Assembly: GCF_017353255.1 (NCBI RefSeq)
Contig: NZ_JAFMYU010000014.1
Location: forward strand, 1 to 64,000
DNA: 64,000 bases
Origin: Fibrella aquatilis
GTDB lineage: Bacteria; Bacteroidota; Bacteroidia; Cytophagales; Spirosomataceae
Direction: 5' to 3'
Part shown: positions 53,018 to 61,690 of the stretch, one piece after another
How the letters are laid out: every line of letters starts with the position of its first letter
Numbering within the stretch: the stretch's first letter is position 1
The notes under the pieces: generated by a model
Told to the model about the DNA's origin: nothing
The model's input: only the letters and a program-made list of their open reading frames with translations
The model's database searches: none
Made by a program: the position numbers and the translations under genes

Positions 53018-54502
53018 TTAGCGGTTTTGGAAGGCTTCGCGAAGTTCAACCCGGTCGTCGAAGTTGTGTTTCGTGCCCTGGATGTCCTGATAGGTTTCGT
53101 GGCCTTTGCCCGCCACCAGAACAATGTCATAGGGTTTGGCCAGGGCCACGGCAGCGCGAATAGCCTCGCGGCGGTCTTCGATGGTGCGCGTTTTCCGGGC
53201 GTTCACCGGCGACACGCCCGCCTGCATTTGTTCCAGAATGGCCATTGGGTCTTCAAAACGCGGGTTGTCAGACGTTAAGATGACGCGGTCGCTGAGCTTG
53301 GTGGCAATCTGCGCCATAATGGGCCGTTTGGTCGCGTCGCGGTTGCCGCCGCAGCCTACCACCGTGATGATCTGGGGGAAATAGCCCTCCTCGTTGTTCT
53401 GACGAAGGTTCTGGATGGTTTCCAGCACGTTCTGCAGCGCGTCGGGCGTGTGGGCATAGTCGACAATACCAACAATCTTATCGTCGGAAATGACCTGCTC
53501 GAACCGGCCCGACGGGGGCGTCACGGCCGAAAGCTGGGTCAGAATTTCCTCCTCATCTTCGCCAAGCAGCACGGCCGTGCCGTAGACCGCCAGCAGGTTG
53601 TAGGCGTTGAACCGGCCGATGAGTTTGAACCATACCTGCCGGTCGTCGATGGTCATTTCCAGCCCGAACAGCCCGTCGGCGAGGACCTTGCCTTTGAACG
53701 TGCCCGCAGTGGATGCTGACAGCGTTTGTAGCGAATAACTTTCCTTTCGGGCCAGCGTGTTTTGCAGCATCACCGCCCCGCGCTTGTCGTCGGCGTTGGT
53801 GAGAGCGAAGGCCGAGCGCGGCAGCTGATCGAAAAAGCCTTTTTTGGCCTTGATGTAGTTGTCGAATGTGCCGTGGAAATCGAGGTGGTCGTGGGTGATG
53901 TTGGTGAAAATGCCACCCGCAAAGTGCAATCCGGCAATGCGTTCCTGCACTACGGCGTGCGAGCTTACCTCCATAAACACGTGCGTACAACCCGCCTGCG
54001 CCATTTTCAGCAGCAGTTCGTTCGCCGAAATCGCGTCGGGGGTGGTGTGCGTGGCGGGCAACACGGTCTCGTCGATCTGGTTTTGCACCGTCGAGAGCAG
54101 GCCGCAGCGGTAGCCCAGCCCGCGAAACAGCCGGAATAGCAGCGTGGCCACGGAAGTCTTGCCGTTGGTGCCCGTTACGCCCACGAGCTTGATTTTTTTG
54201 GATGGATGGCCATAGAAATTGGCCGCCACAAACCCCATGGCCCGGGGCGCGTTGGCCACTTGCACAAGCGTGACGTCGGCGGGCATTTCGGCGGGCATTT
54301 CTTCACACAAAATAGCCGTAGCACCTTGGGAAGTGGCTTTTTGGATGAATGAATGACCATCAACCACCGTGCCGCGCACAGCAATAAACAAGCTGCCCGG
54401 TGCCACCTGCCGCGAGTCCATGGTGAGGTGCGTAACCTCGGCGTTCATGCTGCCTGCCGTAGCCAGCAGGGGTACTTTATAGAGTAAATCAGATAGGAGC
54501 AT
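53018..54502 (-). CDS. murE: UDP-N-acetylmuramoyl-tripeptide ligase MurE
   Basis: 494-residue cytosolic Mur ligase that adds the third peptide residue. The ATP-binding loop is [10 protein letters not shown] (about 108-117), the carbamylated-lysine region is present near NADDKRG, and the amino-acid pocket motif is [14 protein letters not shown] is the signature for meso-diaminopimelate, so the peptidoglycan is likely DAP-type. It leads murE-mraY on the minus strand. A 58-bp inverted repeat lies upstream, right before the next gene's stop. Confidence 0.96.
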   Translation of the reverse strand: MLLSDLLYKVPLLATAGSMNAEVTHLTMDSRQVAPGSLFIAVRGTVVDGHSFIQKATSQGATAILCEEMPAEMPADVTLVQVANAPRAMGFVAANFYGHPSKKIKLVGVTGTNGKTSVATLLFRLFRGLGYRCGLLSTVQNQIDETVLPATHTTPDAISANELLLKMAQAGCTHVFMEVSSHAVVQERIAGLHFAGGIFTNITHDHLDFHGTFDNYIKAKKGFFDQLPRSAFALTNADDKRGAVMLQNTLARKESYSLQTLSASTAGTFKGKVLADGLFGLEMTIDDRQVWFKLIGRFNAYNLLAVYGTAVLLGEDEEEILTQLSAVTPPSGRFEQVISDDKIVGIVDYAHTPDALQNVLETIQNLRQNNEEGYFPQIITVVGCGGNRDATKRPIMAQIATKLSDRVILTSDNPRFEDPMAILEQMQAGVSPVNARKTRTIEDRREAIRAAVALAKPYDIVLVAGKGHETYQDIQGTKHNFDDRVELREAFQNR

Positions 54503-54593
54503 ACCAATGCAACGCGCAAACGCCCGTTTTGTGAGCTAAGCTCGATGGTGCAAAAAAACGCGACCGCCGCCGCTTTCGCTAATCGCTTAATAG

Positions 54594-54733
54594 GAAGAAG
54601 GGTTTTTTGACAGGATTATCAGGATTTCAGGATGAATAGGATTTTTCCTTTTACTTCAACTATTTGCTGTACAGCAAAGGAAAAATCCTGTTCATCCTGA
54701 AATCCTGATAATCCTGTCAAAAAACCCTTCTTC
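54594..54733. repeat. Long inverted repeat (58-nt arms) upstream of murE
   Basis: Arms 54594-54651 and 54676-54733 differ at one position and surround a 24-nt loop. Arms contain repeating AGGATT units (GACAGGATTATCAGGATT). The right end touches the stop codon of the next gene (54734-54736); the left end is 91 nt from the murE start codon, and the 54503-54593 sequence may hold the murE promoter. Confidence 0.97.
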
Positions 54734-56413
54734 TCAATATTTTGCCGTGATTGTGACTGTTTTTCTGGAGAAGTGGATGGACTTGTCGTTGGCGGCAATG
54801 GCCCAGCCGACGCGGTAGGTGCCGGGGCGGAGGAAGAAGTTGTTCACGTCGGCCTGAACACCCAAAACGGGGCGGCGGAGCCAGAAAGCGGGACGATAAA
54901 ACGGTGTATTTGAGGGAATTAAGTACGTCTCGGTGTCAGACTGCAACACAGCAAACGCTTGCCGAACGGCCCCCGATGGTCCCGGTGTTTCGAGGTGATA
55001 GGTGTCGCCATTGCGGGTAATGCGCGTAGCCACGGTGTCCAGCACCACCGGGTAATCGGCCACGGGGTTGTCGGGGTATTTGTAGTAGCCCCCGGCCACG
55101 GCTCCCGTCATGGCGTTGTGAATGGGGGCTTCCAGATTGCCGCCCCGTTCGCCACCTAGGCCAATGCCCGTATGCTGCTGATTATAACCCCAGGCCCGCA
55201 AAAATTCGCTGCGGTTGGCCAGTTCGGGCAGGTGCCAGAAGTACGATTTTGCCCAAAGCAGCACCGCCAGCGTCAGGCCAATTTGCCTCCAGCGGGGGCG
55301 AAGCTGAATGTTAAGCGTCTGTAAACCATTGAGATAGACAACACATAGCAGCAACGCCGGGTAGAGCATGTAATTGCTGATCAGGATCACATTATACCCG
55401 TACCGAATGCGGAACATGCCCACCACGGCGGCGTTGGTGAGCAGAAGGATGTAGATGCCAATAAAAAAATTGTCGCGAATGGCATTGGGCAGTTGGGGTA
55501 CCAGCGTCAGGATTTTCTTCTGAAATGGCCACCGCATCTGGCTCAAAAACCAGGCGATAAGCGCAAATAGAATAATGCCCGCAATGGTCGGGCCGATGCC
55601 GCGCAGTAGAAACGGCGCAAACGGCAGCACGTCGAACGACCCACCCGCGAACGAAAATACGCTTACGATCACCAGCCAGGGTTGGGTCAGGAACAGCTTT
55701 TGGCTCGTGGTGCCCTGCGAATAGGTGTAGCCGTAGCGGTAAATAAAGACGGCCACCGCGCAGAGCACCGCCCAGGCCGCGAGCCTCCGGTAATGGCCCT
55801 GCCGCCACAAAATGACCGCCCCCGCCAGCCAGCCAAAAAGCGTGTTGCTCATAGACAGCGACGCCAGCACCTGCAAAAAAGACGCGCCTGCAAACCGATT
55901 TCGACCACCTTTGGCCAGATTGTACATGACCAAAAACGACAAAAACGTGCCCCCCTGATGTTGCAGGCCCGTTAATGCCCAGGTGGAGGTCAGGAAAAAT
56001 TGGGGCTGCAACAGAAAGAATGGTACCGGCACAAACGACCAGACCGGCAATTGCATAGACCGAAAAATGCGGTAGAGAATAACCAGCGTACCGTACATGA
56101 ATAGATTGGCGATGATGATCATCAGCCGGAAGTTCATGTGGCCCGTGACGTAGTAGGTAAGCAACGCCACCAGTTTTGCCAGCAAAATGCGGTGTTCATT
56201 ACTGGGCTTAAGCAGCCAGTAGACCTTGTCGCTCAGCGTGTTAGCCTTGAAATATTCCTGGATAAAGGCCACAAACATCTCCACGTCGTCGTACCAGGGT
56301 ATGTTTTCGGCATAGGCCAGAATAACCCAGGTGTGCAACGCTACGGGCAGCAACAACAGCAGGTAGGGCAAAAACGGGTAACGAAGTGAGAGAGAAGGGG
56401 CGGGGGCACTCAT
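54734..56413 (-). CDS. Polytopic GT-C-like membrane protein
   Basis: 559-residue protein with about 10-11 hydrophobic helices and a C-terminal soluble part of about 130 residues. An acidic pair in the first loop, ENIPWYDDVEMF, and the overall layout fit GT-C glycosyltransferases such as PMT-like enzymes, but the family is not certain. It overlaps the GT2 gene by 4 nt and belongs to the EamA-DUF6056-GT2-GT-C run. The C-terminal domain (RPGTYRVGWAIAANDKSIHFSRKT) may be a periplasmic beta domain. The substrate is unknown. Confidence 0.6.
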   Translation of the reverse strand: MSAPAPSLSLRYPFLPYLLLLLPVALHTWVILAYAENIPWYDDVEMFVAFIQEYFKANTLSDKVYWLLKPSNEHRILLAKLVALLTYYVTGHMNFRLMIIIANLFMYGTLVILYRIFRSMQLPVWSFVPVPFFLLQPQFFLTSTWALTGLQHQGGTFLSFLVMYNLAKGGRNRFAGASFLQVLASLSMSNTLFGWLAGAVILWRQGHYRRLAAWAVLCAVAVFIYRYGYTYSQGTTSQKLFLTQPWLVIVSVFSFAGGSFDVLPFAPFLLRGIGPTIAGIILFALIAWFLSQMRWPFQKKILTLVPQLPNAIRDNFFIGIYILLLTNAAVVGMFRIRYGYNVILISNYMLYPALLLCVVYLNGLQTLNIQLRPRWRQIGLTLAVLLWAKSYFWHLPELANRSEFLRAWGYNQQHTGIGLGGERGGNLEAPIHNAMTGAVAGGYYKYPDNPVADYPVVLDTVATRITRNGDTYHLETPGPSGAVRQAFAVLQSDTETYLIPSNTPFYRPAFWLRRPVLGVQADVNNFFLRPGTYRVGWAIAANDKSIHFSRKTVTITAKY

Positions 56414-57150
56414 CGTAAATGACTATAAGTTCGGTAGATACGGTACAGTTCATACCACATGCGAAACACGTAGGTTGAGCTAATGCGCGAGTCGTCCTGT
56501 TCGATCCATTCCTGGAGCGGTTGTTCCAATAACCGCCCCTCAATAGTAGCGCGACCGTATTGGCCAATCAGCCGGGCAATCAACTCCACGTCGAACAGCC
56601 ACGGGCTAATGAACGGTTCGGCAAAGACGGGGGCGGTAGCTTCACGGCGCATAAGTTTGGCCCCGCATTGGGTGTCATACACCGGCAAACGCAAAATTGT
56701 ACTAATGGTAGTGGCAATGACCCGCCCTACGTAATGCCGAAATGCACTGCGCTGAATGTTCACCCCCAGGTGCTTAATCCGCGACCCCATCACAAACACA
56801 CAGTCGGGGTGTTTGTCCAGCACGGCCTGCAGGTCGTCGATGGCCGCCAGGGGGGTGGCCAGGTCGGCATCGAAATAGCCGGTATAGTCGAAATGGCCCG
56901 CGCCGCAGTGGTTCATTCCTGCCCGCACGGCCCCGGCTTTCCCCTGATTCTGAGGTAGATCGAGCACATGAATCTGGGCTGGATTACGTTGTTGTAAGGC
57001 CGATAGAACGGTCAGGGTCTGATCGCGGCTGCCGTCGTTAACGAAGCAAAACGTAACGTGCGGGTGGGTGCCAAGGTAGGTCAGAAAAGCCTCGCCGGGC
57101 AGGCGTTCGGCTTCATTATAACACGGCACAACAATGCAAACGGTGGTCAT
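56410..57150 (-). CDS. GT2 glycosyltransferase (dolichyl-phosphate-glucose/undecaprenyl-phosphate sugar synthase-like)
   Basis: 246-residue cytosolic family-2 glycosyltransferase. Early motif CIVVPCYNEAERLPG, then NDGSRD, KAGAVRAGM and DADLATP (the DxD metal site), followed by DTQCGAKLMRREA and PWLFDVELIARL. It probably transfers a sugar from a nucleotide donor to a lipid carrier, supplying the neighbouring GT-C-like membrane proteins. It overlaps both neighbours by 4 nt, which shows tight coupling. Confidence 0.85.
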   Translation of the reverse strand: MTTVCIVVPCYNEAERLPGEAFLTYLGTHPHVTFCFVNDGSRDQTLTVLSALQQRNPAQIHVLDLPQNQGKAGAVRAGMNHCGAGHFDYTGYFDADLATPLAAIDDLQAVLDKHPDCVFVMGSRIKHLGVNIQRSAFRHYVGRVIATTISTILRLPVYDTQCGAKLMRREATAPVFAEPFISPWLFDVELIARLIGQYGRATIEGRLLEQPLQEWIEQDDSRISSTYVFRMWYELYRIYRTYSHLR

Positions 57151-58601
57151 GGACGGGCGGGTGTGGGTCGAATTGACGGGTCAATAATAATCACTTTATG
57201 CCCATAATAGCCCGCCTGACACTTGTTCCACCAGTGGGTGGGGTCGGTGCGGATGTCTTCCATGAATAAACTGGTGGGGTAAACGCTTAGCGGGGCCAGC
57301 CGTAGCGTGTCGGCCCGCGACTGACTCAGGAGTTGCTGCCGGGCCGTCAGTTCGCGGTCATACTGCGCGGCATCGCCCCGGAGTATGTCGGCATAGAGGC
57401 GGCGCATAGGCAGGCTGCGCACGGTGCTGATGCCAATCCAAAGCAGGGTTAGCACTAGCAGCCAAAGGGGCGGCCTGGTGGTGCCAAAGCGGGCAAACCG
57501 GGGCAGTTGGGTGGTAAGAACAAACAGCCAACCCCACAGAAAAACCGCGTAGGTGACGTTGATTGCCCTGTTTGTGAGGTTTTGGGTAGCGTAGTAAGAT
57601 GGAAACACCGTGGCCAGCAGCAGCCCAAACAAGACCAGCAGGCCGTACCAGAGTGGTACCCCAAATAGCTTGCTCACGCGGGCATCAGCGTCGGTCCGCT
57701 TGGCCACTAACCCCGCCCCCAGCATGATCCAAAGCGCCGACAGGGGCAGCACCGGCGTTTGCAAAAACCAGCGCGGAAGGGTCAGCGCCAGCCACCGCAG
57801 CGACTGTACCATGCCCCCCACCAGATCACCATTGGCCGCGCCTCCCTGCATGCGGACGGCGTTGCCCGGTGCCCGAAACACCAGCCAGCCCGATACCAGC
57901 GCCACGCCAAGTTGCAGCAAAAGCTGTTTATCTACCTGCCTGTTTTTGACAAGACGATACACCAGAATGGCCAGCAGTAGGCTGATAATGAGCAGCATAT
58001 GTGTTTCGCCGCAGCCCACGATCAGGAACACCAGCACACTGGCCCAAACGCCCGTGAGGGTGCGTAGTGTACTTGGCGGCTGGGTTTGCCAGCGCAGCAA
58101 CACCGCCCCCCAATACATCATCAGGGCCGTGGGTACCGTGTAGACCGCCGCCGAAGCCGTCCAGATAAAGGCTTCGGCCAGGTTGGGCAGGATCAGGATG
58201 TAAAGAAAAAACAGCAGGCCGGTCAGGTACAATTGGGTACGGCTGCGGGTAGGAGCGGGGCTGCCCAGGCGGTTGAGCCATTCGCCCAGGAGGGTATAGG
58301 CCGCCAGCACCCAGCCAATGGCCAGCAGGGCCGGAATAAACTTGAACCCCGCATACCAGCCCCAAACCAACGGCGTACCGTGAACAATGAAATTGGAGAA
58401 GTAACGACCCGTCCAGCCGTCGTAGTAATACTGTTGTGCCTGCCAGAACCCGTAACGAACGGCCGTGTCGGCAAAACAATAATCGTCGGCAGCCGAGGGG
58501 TGATTGTAGTATGACAAAACGAGAATGGGCACGAAAACGGCCAGAAACAGCCCCGTTGTGGTAATAGGCAGCAAAAAGCGATGTAGTACTGATTGTTTCA
58601 T
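57147..58601 (-). CDS. DUF6056-like polytopic membrane protein
   Basis: 484-residue integral membrane protein with about 11 hydrophobic helices. I start at 58601 (MKQSVLHRFLLP), since the longer frame has an atypical leader. It resembles DUF6056 in the N-terminal SAADDYCFADTAVRYGFWQ and the following YYYDGWTGRYFSNF, a GT-C-like first loop with an acidic pair. It overlaps the GT2 gene and lies 26 nt after the EamA gene. A sugar-transfer role at the membrane is inferred from context. Confidence 0.65.
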   Translation of the reverse strand: MKQSVLHRFLLPITTTGLFLAVFVPILVLSYYNHPSAADDYCFADTAVRYGFWQAQQYYYDGWTGRYFSNFIVHGTPLVWGWYAGFKFIPALLAIGWVLAAYTLLGEWLNRLGSPAPTRSRTQLYLTGLLFFLYILILPNLAEAFIWTASAAVYTVPTALMMYWGAVLLRWQTQPPSTLRTLTGVWASVLVFLIVGCGETHMLLIISLLLAILVYRLVKNRQVDKQLLLQLGVALVSGWLVFRAPGNAVRMQGGAANGDLVGGMVQSLRWLALTLPRWFLQTPVLPLSALWIMLGAGLVAKRTDADARVSKLFGVPLWYGLLVLFGLLLATVFPSYYATQNLTNRAINVTYAVFLWGWLFVLTTQLPRFARFGTTRPPLWLLVLTLLWIGISTVRSLPMRRLYADILRGDAAQYDRELTARQQLLSQSRADTLRLAPLSVYPTSLFMEDIRTDPTHWWNKCQAGYYGHKVIIIDPSIRPTPARP

Positions 58602-58627
58602 GAATGGACGAGGCTGAGCAGCACAAC

Positions 58628-59551
58628 TCAATTTGTGATCCCCGGCTCTTCTCGCATGGTTTGTTTACTCAAAAATGGGTATGCCAGCACAGCCAGCAGG
58701 ATCACCAGCGTACCCAGGTAAAAGCCGCCGGTCATGCGTTCGCGGTCGTTGAAAATGAGGACGGCCAGCAAAATGCCATAAACCGGCTCTAAGTTCACGG
58801 TTAAAATGGCCATGTAGGGTGAAAATTTGCGTAAAAGGCCTACCCCAGCCGTATAAGCATAGACCGTGCAGACAAACGCCAGCACCAACAGCCACAGCCA
58901 TTGCGCAGGCCGCTGTGGCAACAGCGTTTCGGGCGACGGATGTACCAGCGCTACATACACTGCTCCCAACACCGCCGAGGTCAGAAAGGCCCCCAGCATC
59001 TCCTGCCGGGCAATCACCAGCGAGGCGTAGCGTTGGGTAAAGCGGCTGTTGATGATCGTGAACAGGGCCGCCAGCATGGCCGAAAACACCGCCACCACCA
59101 GCCCGGCCACCTTGTCGAACTCGAACCTGAAGATGAGGTACAGGCCAAACATGACCACCGCACCCATCACAATCTCAAGGCCTTTCACCCGCCGCTTCAG
59201 CAGTACCGGTTCCAGCACCGACGCCCATAGCGAGCTGGTAGCCATGCCCGCCAGACAAACCGACGCGTTGGCTAGCCGGGCCGCCCAGAAAAACGCCAGC
59301 CAGTGCACGGCAATGATGCCCCCCGTAGCCAGCAGTTTCCAATTATCAGTCGGCGTGGGGTTGGCCGCTAGCGGGGTAGCGGGGCGGAAGTATAGTACCG
59401 CCCAAAGCCCCAGCGTCGCCAGTCCTGTGCGGAGTACCACCAGCGCAGGTGCACCCAGCGGCTCCAGCAATAGCCCCAAAATGGCCGTGAAGCCCCAAAT
59501 GAGCACAATGAAGTGCAGGTGCAAATAATCGCGGAAGGTGGGGTTGGGCAT
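58628..59551 (-). CDS. EamA/DMT-family transporter
   Basis: 307-residue protein with ten hydrophobic helices in two EamA repeats. I start at 59551 (MPNPTFRDYLHLHF), because an upstream frame would run through a degenerate repeat. Characteristic stretches are FIVLIWGFTAILGLLL at the beginning and PYMAILTVNLEPVYGILLAVLIFNDRE in the second repeat. The transported metabolite is unknown. It is the first gene of the membrane-glycosylation run; the spacer to the LptF/G gene is a decayed inverted repeat. Confidence 0.87.
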   Translation of the reverse strand: MPNPTFRDYLHLHFIVLIWGFTAILGLLLEPLGAPALVVLRTGLATLGLWAVLYFRPATPLAANPTPTDNWKLLATGGIIAVHWLAFFWAARLANASVCLAGMATSSLWASVLEPVLLKRRVKGLEIVMGAVVMFGLYLIFRFEFDKVAGLVVAVFSAMLAALFTIINSRFTQRYASLVIARQEMLGAFLTSAVLGAVYVALVHPSPETLLPQRPAQWLWLLVLAFVCTVYAYTAGVGLLRKFSPYMAILTVNLEPVYGILLAVLIFNDRERMTGGFYLGTLVILLAVLAYPFLSKQTMREEPGITN

Positions 59552-59678
59552 GGAGCGTAGGGCAGAGGGCGTAGGGCAGAAGGCATGGAGTGTAGGGCTT
59601 AGGGCGAAGAAGATGGTAACCAAGCTTAAATGCTCTATGGCCTATGCTCTAAACCCCCTGCCCTAAGCTCTTCGCTCC
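59552..59678. repeat. Decayed inverted repeat filling the EamA/LptF-G spacer
   Basis: Outer ends GGAGCG and CGCTCC pair; the inner arms are imperfect and made of degenerate GGGCGTAGGGCAGA-like units. It fills the whole gap between the EamA start codon and the LptF/G stop codon. Pairing is much poorer than in the other repeats. Confidence 0.5.
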
Positions 59679-59679
59679 T

Positions 59680-60759
59680 TCATCGTGGTATCGTATTGTA
59701 CAAAAATACGCCGATGCCTGCGAAAATAAGGTTCGGGAGCCAGACCGCCAGCACGGGGTCCATGGCACCGGAGTCGGCCACGCCCTTGGCCAGCATGTAG
59801 AAGAGAATATAAACGAAGGCCAGAATAAAGCCCAGCGCCACCTGCCAGCCCACATCCCGGCGGCTTTTCCGGGCCGACATAATCACCCCAATCACCGTGA
59901 GAATAATGATGGCGAAGGGCCGGGTTTGGCGGGTGTACTTTTCGAGCAGATACGTCTCCACACCGTCGGCACCGCGGCTCTGAATCAGGCTGATATAGGC
60001 GTCGAGTTCGGGCTTGGTGAGGGTTTCAAACAGGCTGAAATCAGAGTCGAAATCAGACGGTTTCAGGTTCAGCGTCGAATCGATTCGGGAGCCGGGCGTA
60101 AGCGTTTCGTGCTGTTGCGCGTCGAACTTACGGACCTGGTAATCGTAGATGGCCCACTTGCCTTTTTTGGTGTCCCACTCAATCCGGTCGGCAGAGAGCT
60201 TCTGTTTCAATTCGTTGCCTTTTACCTCTTCCAGCGTGAACTTATAGCCGGTGTTGTTCAGGTTGTTATAGCTTTCCAGATAGGCGTAAATGTTGGGCGC
60301 GATCTTGATGTGCGTATTCCGACCTGTGAACGTGTAGGCATCTTTGGTATATTTCAACTCGAACCCAATGCGCGTTTTGTTGGCCACCGGAATAAGGTAA
60401 TTCACCATGTAGTAACTGAGCAGGGCCAGGATCGCCGCGCCCATGACGTAGGGTACCAGCAGCCGGATAAAACTGACCCCACTGCTCAGAATGGCAATAA
60501 TCTCGGTCCGTGATGCCAACTGAGAGGTCATAAACACCGTGGCAATAAACACCATCAGCGGGCTGATCATGTTGGCCCAGTGCGGAATAAAATTGAGGTA
60601 GTAGTCAATGAAAATGGCGTGGGCGGGGGCATTGTGCTTCCGAAAATCGTCCACTTTTTCGGTGTAATCCACCACGCAAACAATGAGCACAATCAGCAAC
60701 ACTACAAAAAAGTAGGTCTGCAAAAAGCGCTTTAAAATGTACCAGTCCAGAATCTTCAT
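59680..60759 (-). CDS. LptF/LptG-family permease
   Basis: 359-residue inner-membrane protein. One N-terminal helix (FFVVLLIVLIVCVVDYTE), more helices at about 60-130, a periplasmic beta-jellyroll of about 150 residues, and C-terminal helices. Family motifs are RFLQTYFFVV and ISPLMVFIATVFMTSQLASRTEIIAILSSGVS. It forms the lipopolysaccharide-extraction ABC complex with LptB and its partner permease. The Bacteroidota LptF and LptG cannot be told apart here with confidence. Confidence 0.85.
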   Translation of the reverse strand: MKILDWYILKRFLQTYFFVVLLIVLIVCVVDYTEKVDDFRKHNAPAHAIFIDYYLNFIPHWANMISPLMVFIATVFMTSQLASRTEIIAILSSGVSFIRLLVPYVMGAAILALLSYYMVNYLIPVANKTRIGFELKYTKDAYTFTGRNTHIKIAPNIYAYLESYNNLNNTGYKFTLEEVKGNELKQKLSADRIEWDTKKGKWAIYDYQVRKFDAQQHETLTPGSRIDSTLNLKPSDFDSDFSLFETLTKPELDAYISLIQSRGADGVETYLLEKYTRQTRPFAIIILTVIGVIMSARKSRRDVGWQVALGFILAFVYILFYMLAKGVADSGAMDPVLAVWLPNLIFAGIGVFLYNTIPR

Positions 60760-60807
60760 AAGCAGATAAAACGGTCGTACCAGGCCTGCGACATTATGGC
60801 TGCGGCA

Positions 60808-61479
60808 TCATGCCTTCGTAGGGCCTACCAGCAGGTTTCTGGCTACGTCGTAACTAACAAATAACGTTTGTCCGGGCGGTATTGTCACCCGCATCGACCG
60901 GTCGAAGGGGCTGATTTCAGAAACATTAACAGTGCAGCCCAGCACCAGCCCGCTGCGGTCAAGGTGTTGCAGAAACGCCGCCGAGTGGTCGAGTACACCC
61001 AGCAAACAGGCCGATTCGTTGGGTAGCAGATCGGCCATTTTCTGCGACGGGGCAGCAGGCATGTGGCCCGCCGGGGTCGGGATAGGGTCGCCGTGGGGGT
61101 CGAACTGCGGGTTACCCAAAAAGCTGTCGAGGCGTTCCACCAGCTCGTCAGACCGGATATGTTCCAGCTCTTCGGCCATCTCGTGTACCTGATCCCAGCC
61201 AAAACCGAGCTTATCGACCAGAAACACTTCCCAAAGCCGATGCCGCCGGATGATAGTCAACGCCAGCCGTTCGCCTTCATCCGTAAGCCGTACACCCTGA
61301 TACTTTCGGTAATGCACCAACTGCTTGTCGGCCAGGCGCTTAAGCATGTCTGTTACCGACGCCGCCCGCGTGGCTGTTACCTCGGCCAAGGCGTTGGTGC
61401 TCACCTCATCAGCCCCCCGACTAACCAGCGCGTAGATCAGCTTGAGGTAATTTTCTTCGGTAAATGAATGCGTCGACAT
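60808..61479 (-). CDS. mntR: DtxR/MntR-family metalloregulator
   Basis: 223-residue manganese- or iron-dependent repressor. I start at 61479 (MSTHSFTEENYLKLIYAL); the longer frame would run into the promoter. Winged helix at about 1-65 (TNALAEVTATRAASVTDMLKRLADKQL), dimerisation domain with HEMAEELEHIRSDELVERL, and a C-terminal FeoA/SH3-like domain. The E-x2-E-H ligand pattern (about 103-107) matches MntR rather than the cysteine of DtxR/IdeR. It is divergent from the Nramp gene mntH, with a DtxR-type box between them. Confidence 0.9.
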   Translation of the reverse strand: MSTHSFTEENYLKLIYALVSRGADEVSTNALAEVTATRAASVTDMLKRLADKQLVHYRKYQGVRLTDEGERLALTIIRRHRLWEVFLVDKLGFGWDQVHEMAEELEHIRSDELVERLDSFLGNPQFDPHGDPIPTPAGHMPAAPSQKMADLLPNESACLLGVLDHSAAFLQHLDRSGLVLGCTVNVSEISPFDRSMRVTIPPGQTLFVSYDVARNLLVGPTKA

Positions 61480-61533
61480 AACAGCGGACCATTTTTTTGG
61501 CCGTTTGTGAATAGTCCGTGAACAGAACGAACG

Positions 61534-61541
61534 CAAATGTA
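61534..61541 (-). promoter_or_regulatory. Possible mntR -7 promoter box
   Basis: TACATTTG on the minus strand matches the Bacteroidota TAnnTTTG -7 element, 55 nt upstream of the mntR start. A -33 element at the right distance is not clear. Confidence 0.4.
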
Positions 61542-61567
61542 GTTGTTTGATTAGCAAAAATAAATTT

Positions 61568-61581
61568 TTAGATTAGACTAA
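61568..61581. promoter_or_regulatory. DtxR-type operator in the mntR/mntH spacer
   Basis: TTAGATTAGACTAA matches the first 14 positions of the DtxR/IdeR box (TTAGGTTAGCCTAA...) at 12 of 14, ending in an A-run. It lies in the divergent promoter region, so the regulator could repress both itself and mntH when metal is plentiful. Confidence 0.55.
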
Positions 61582-61584
61582 AAA

Positions 61585-61680
61585 AAGTTCAAGGTCTAAT
61601 GTCTAAGGTCTAACGTTGCTTTGCGCATTACACGCTGAGCGCGAAGCAACGTTAAACCTTAGGCATTAGACCTTGAACTT
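61585..61680. repeat. Long inverted repeat (42-nt arms) before mntH
   Basis: Arms 61585-61626 and 61639-61680 match at 39 of 42 positions around a 12-nt loop. Outer arms are TCTAA-rich, the inner core is GCTTTGCGC/GCGCGAAGC. It ends 10 nt before the mntH start codon and would form a hairpin in the mntH leader. Confidence 0.93.
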
Positions 61681-61690
61681 CACCCTTGTA

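Noticed and set aside
34893-54733. Reading the long inverted repeats as Rho-independent terminators
   Set aside because: Most lack a following T-run, arms are much longer than in the clear terminators at 3.3, 26.5, 27.8 and 31.1 kb, and several lie inside probable operons.
20003-61680. Reading the repeats as CRISPR or as ends of one insertion sequence
   Set aside because: There are no regularly spaced identical repeats and no transposase gene; each site has its own arm sequence.
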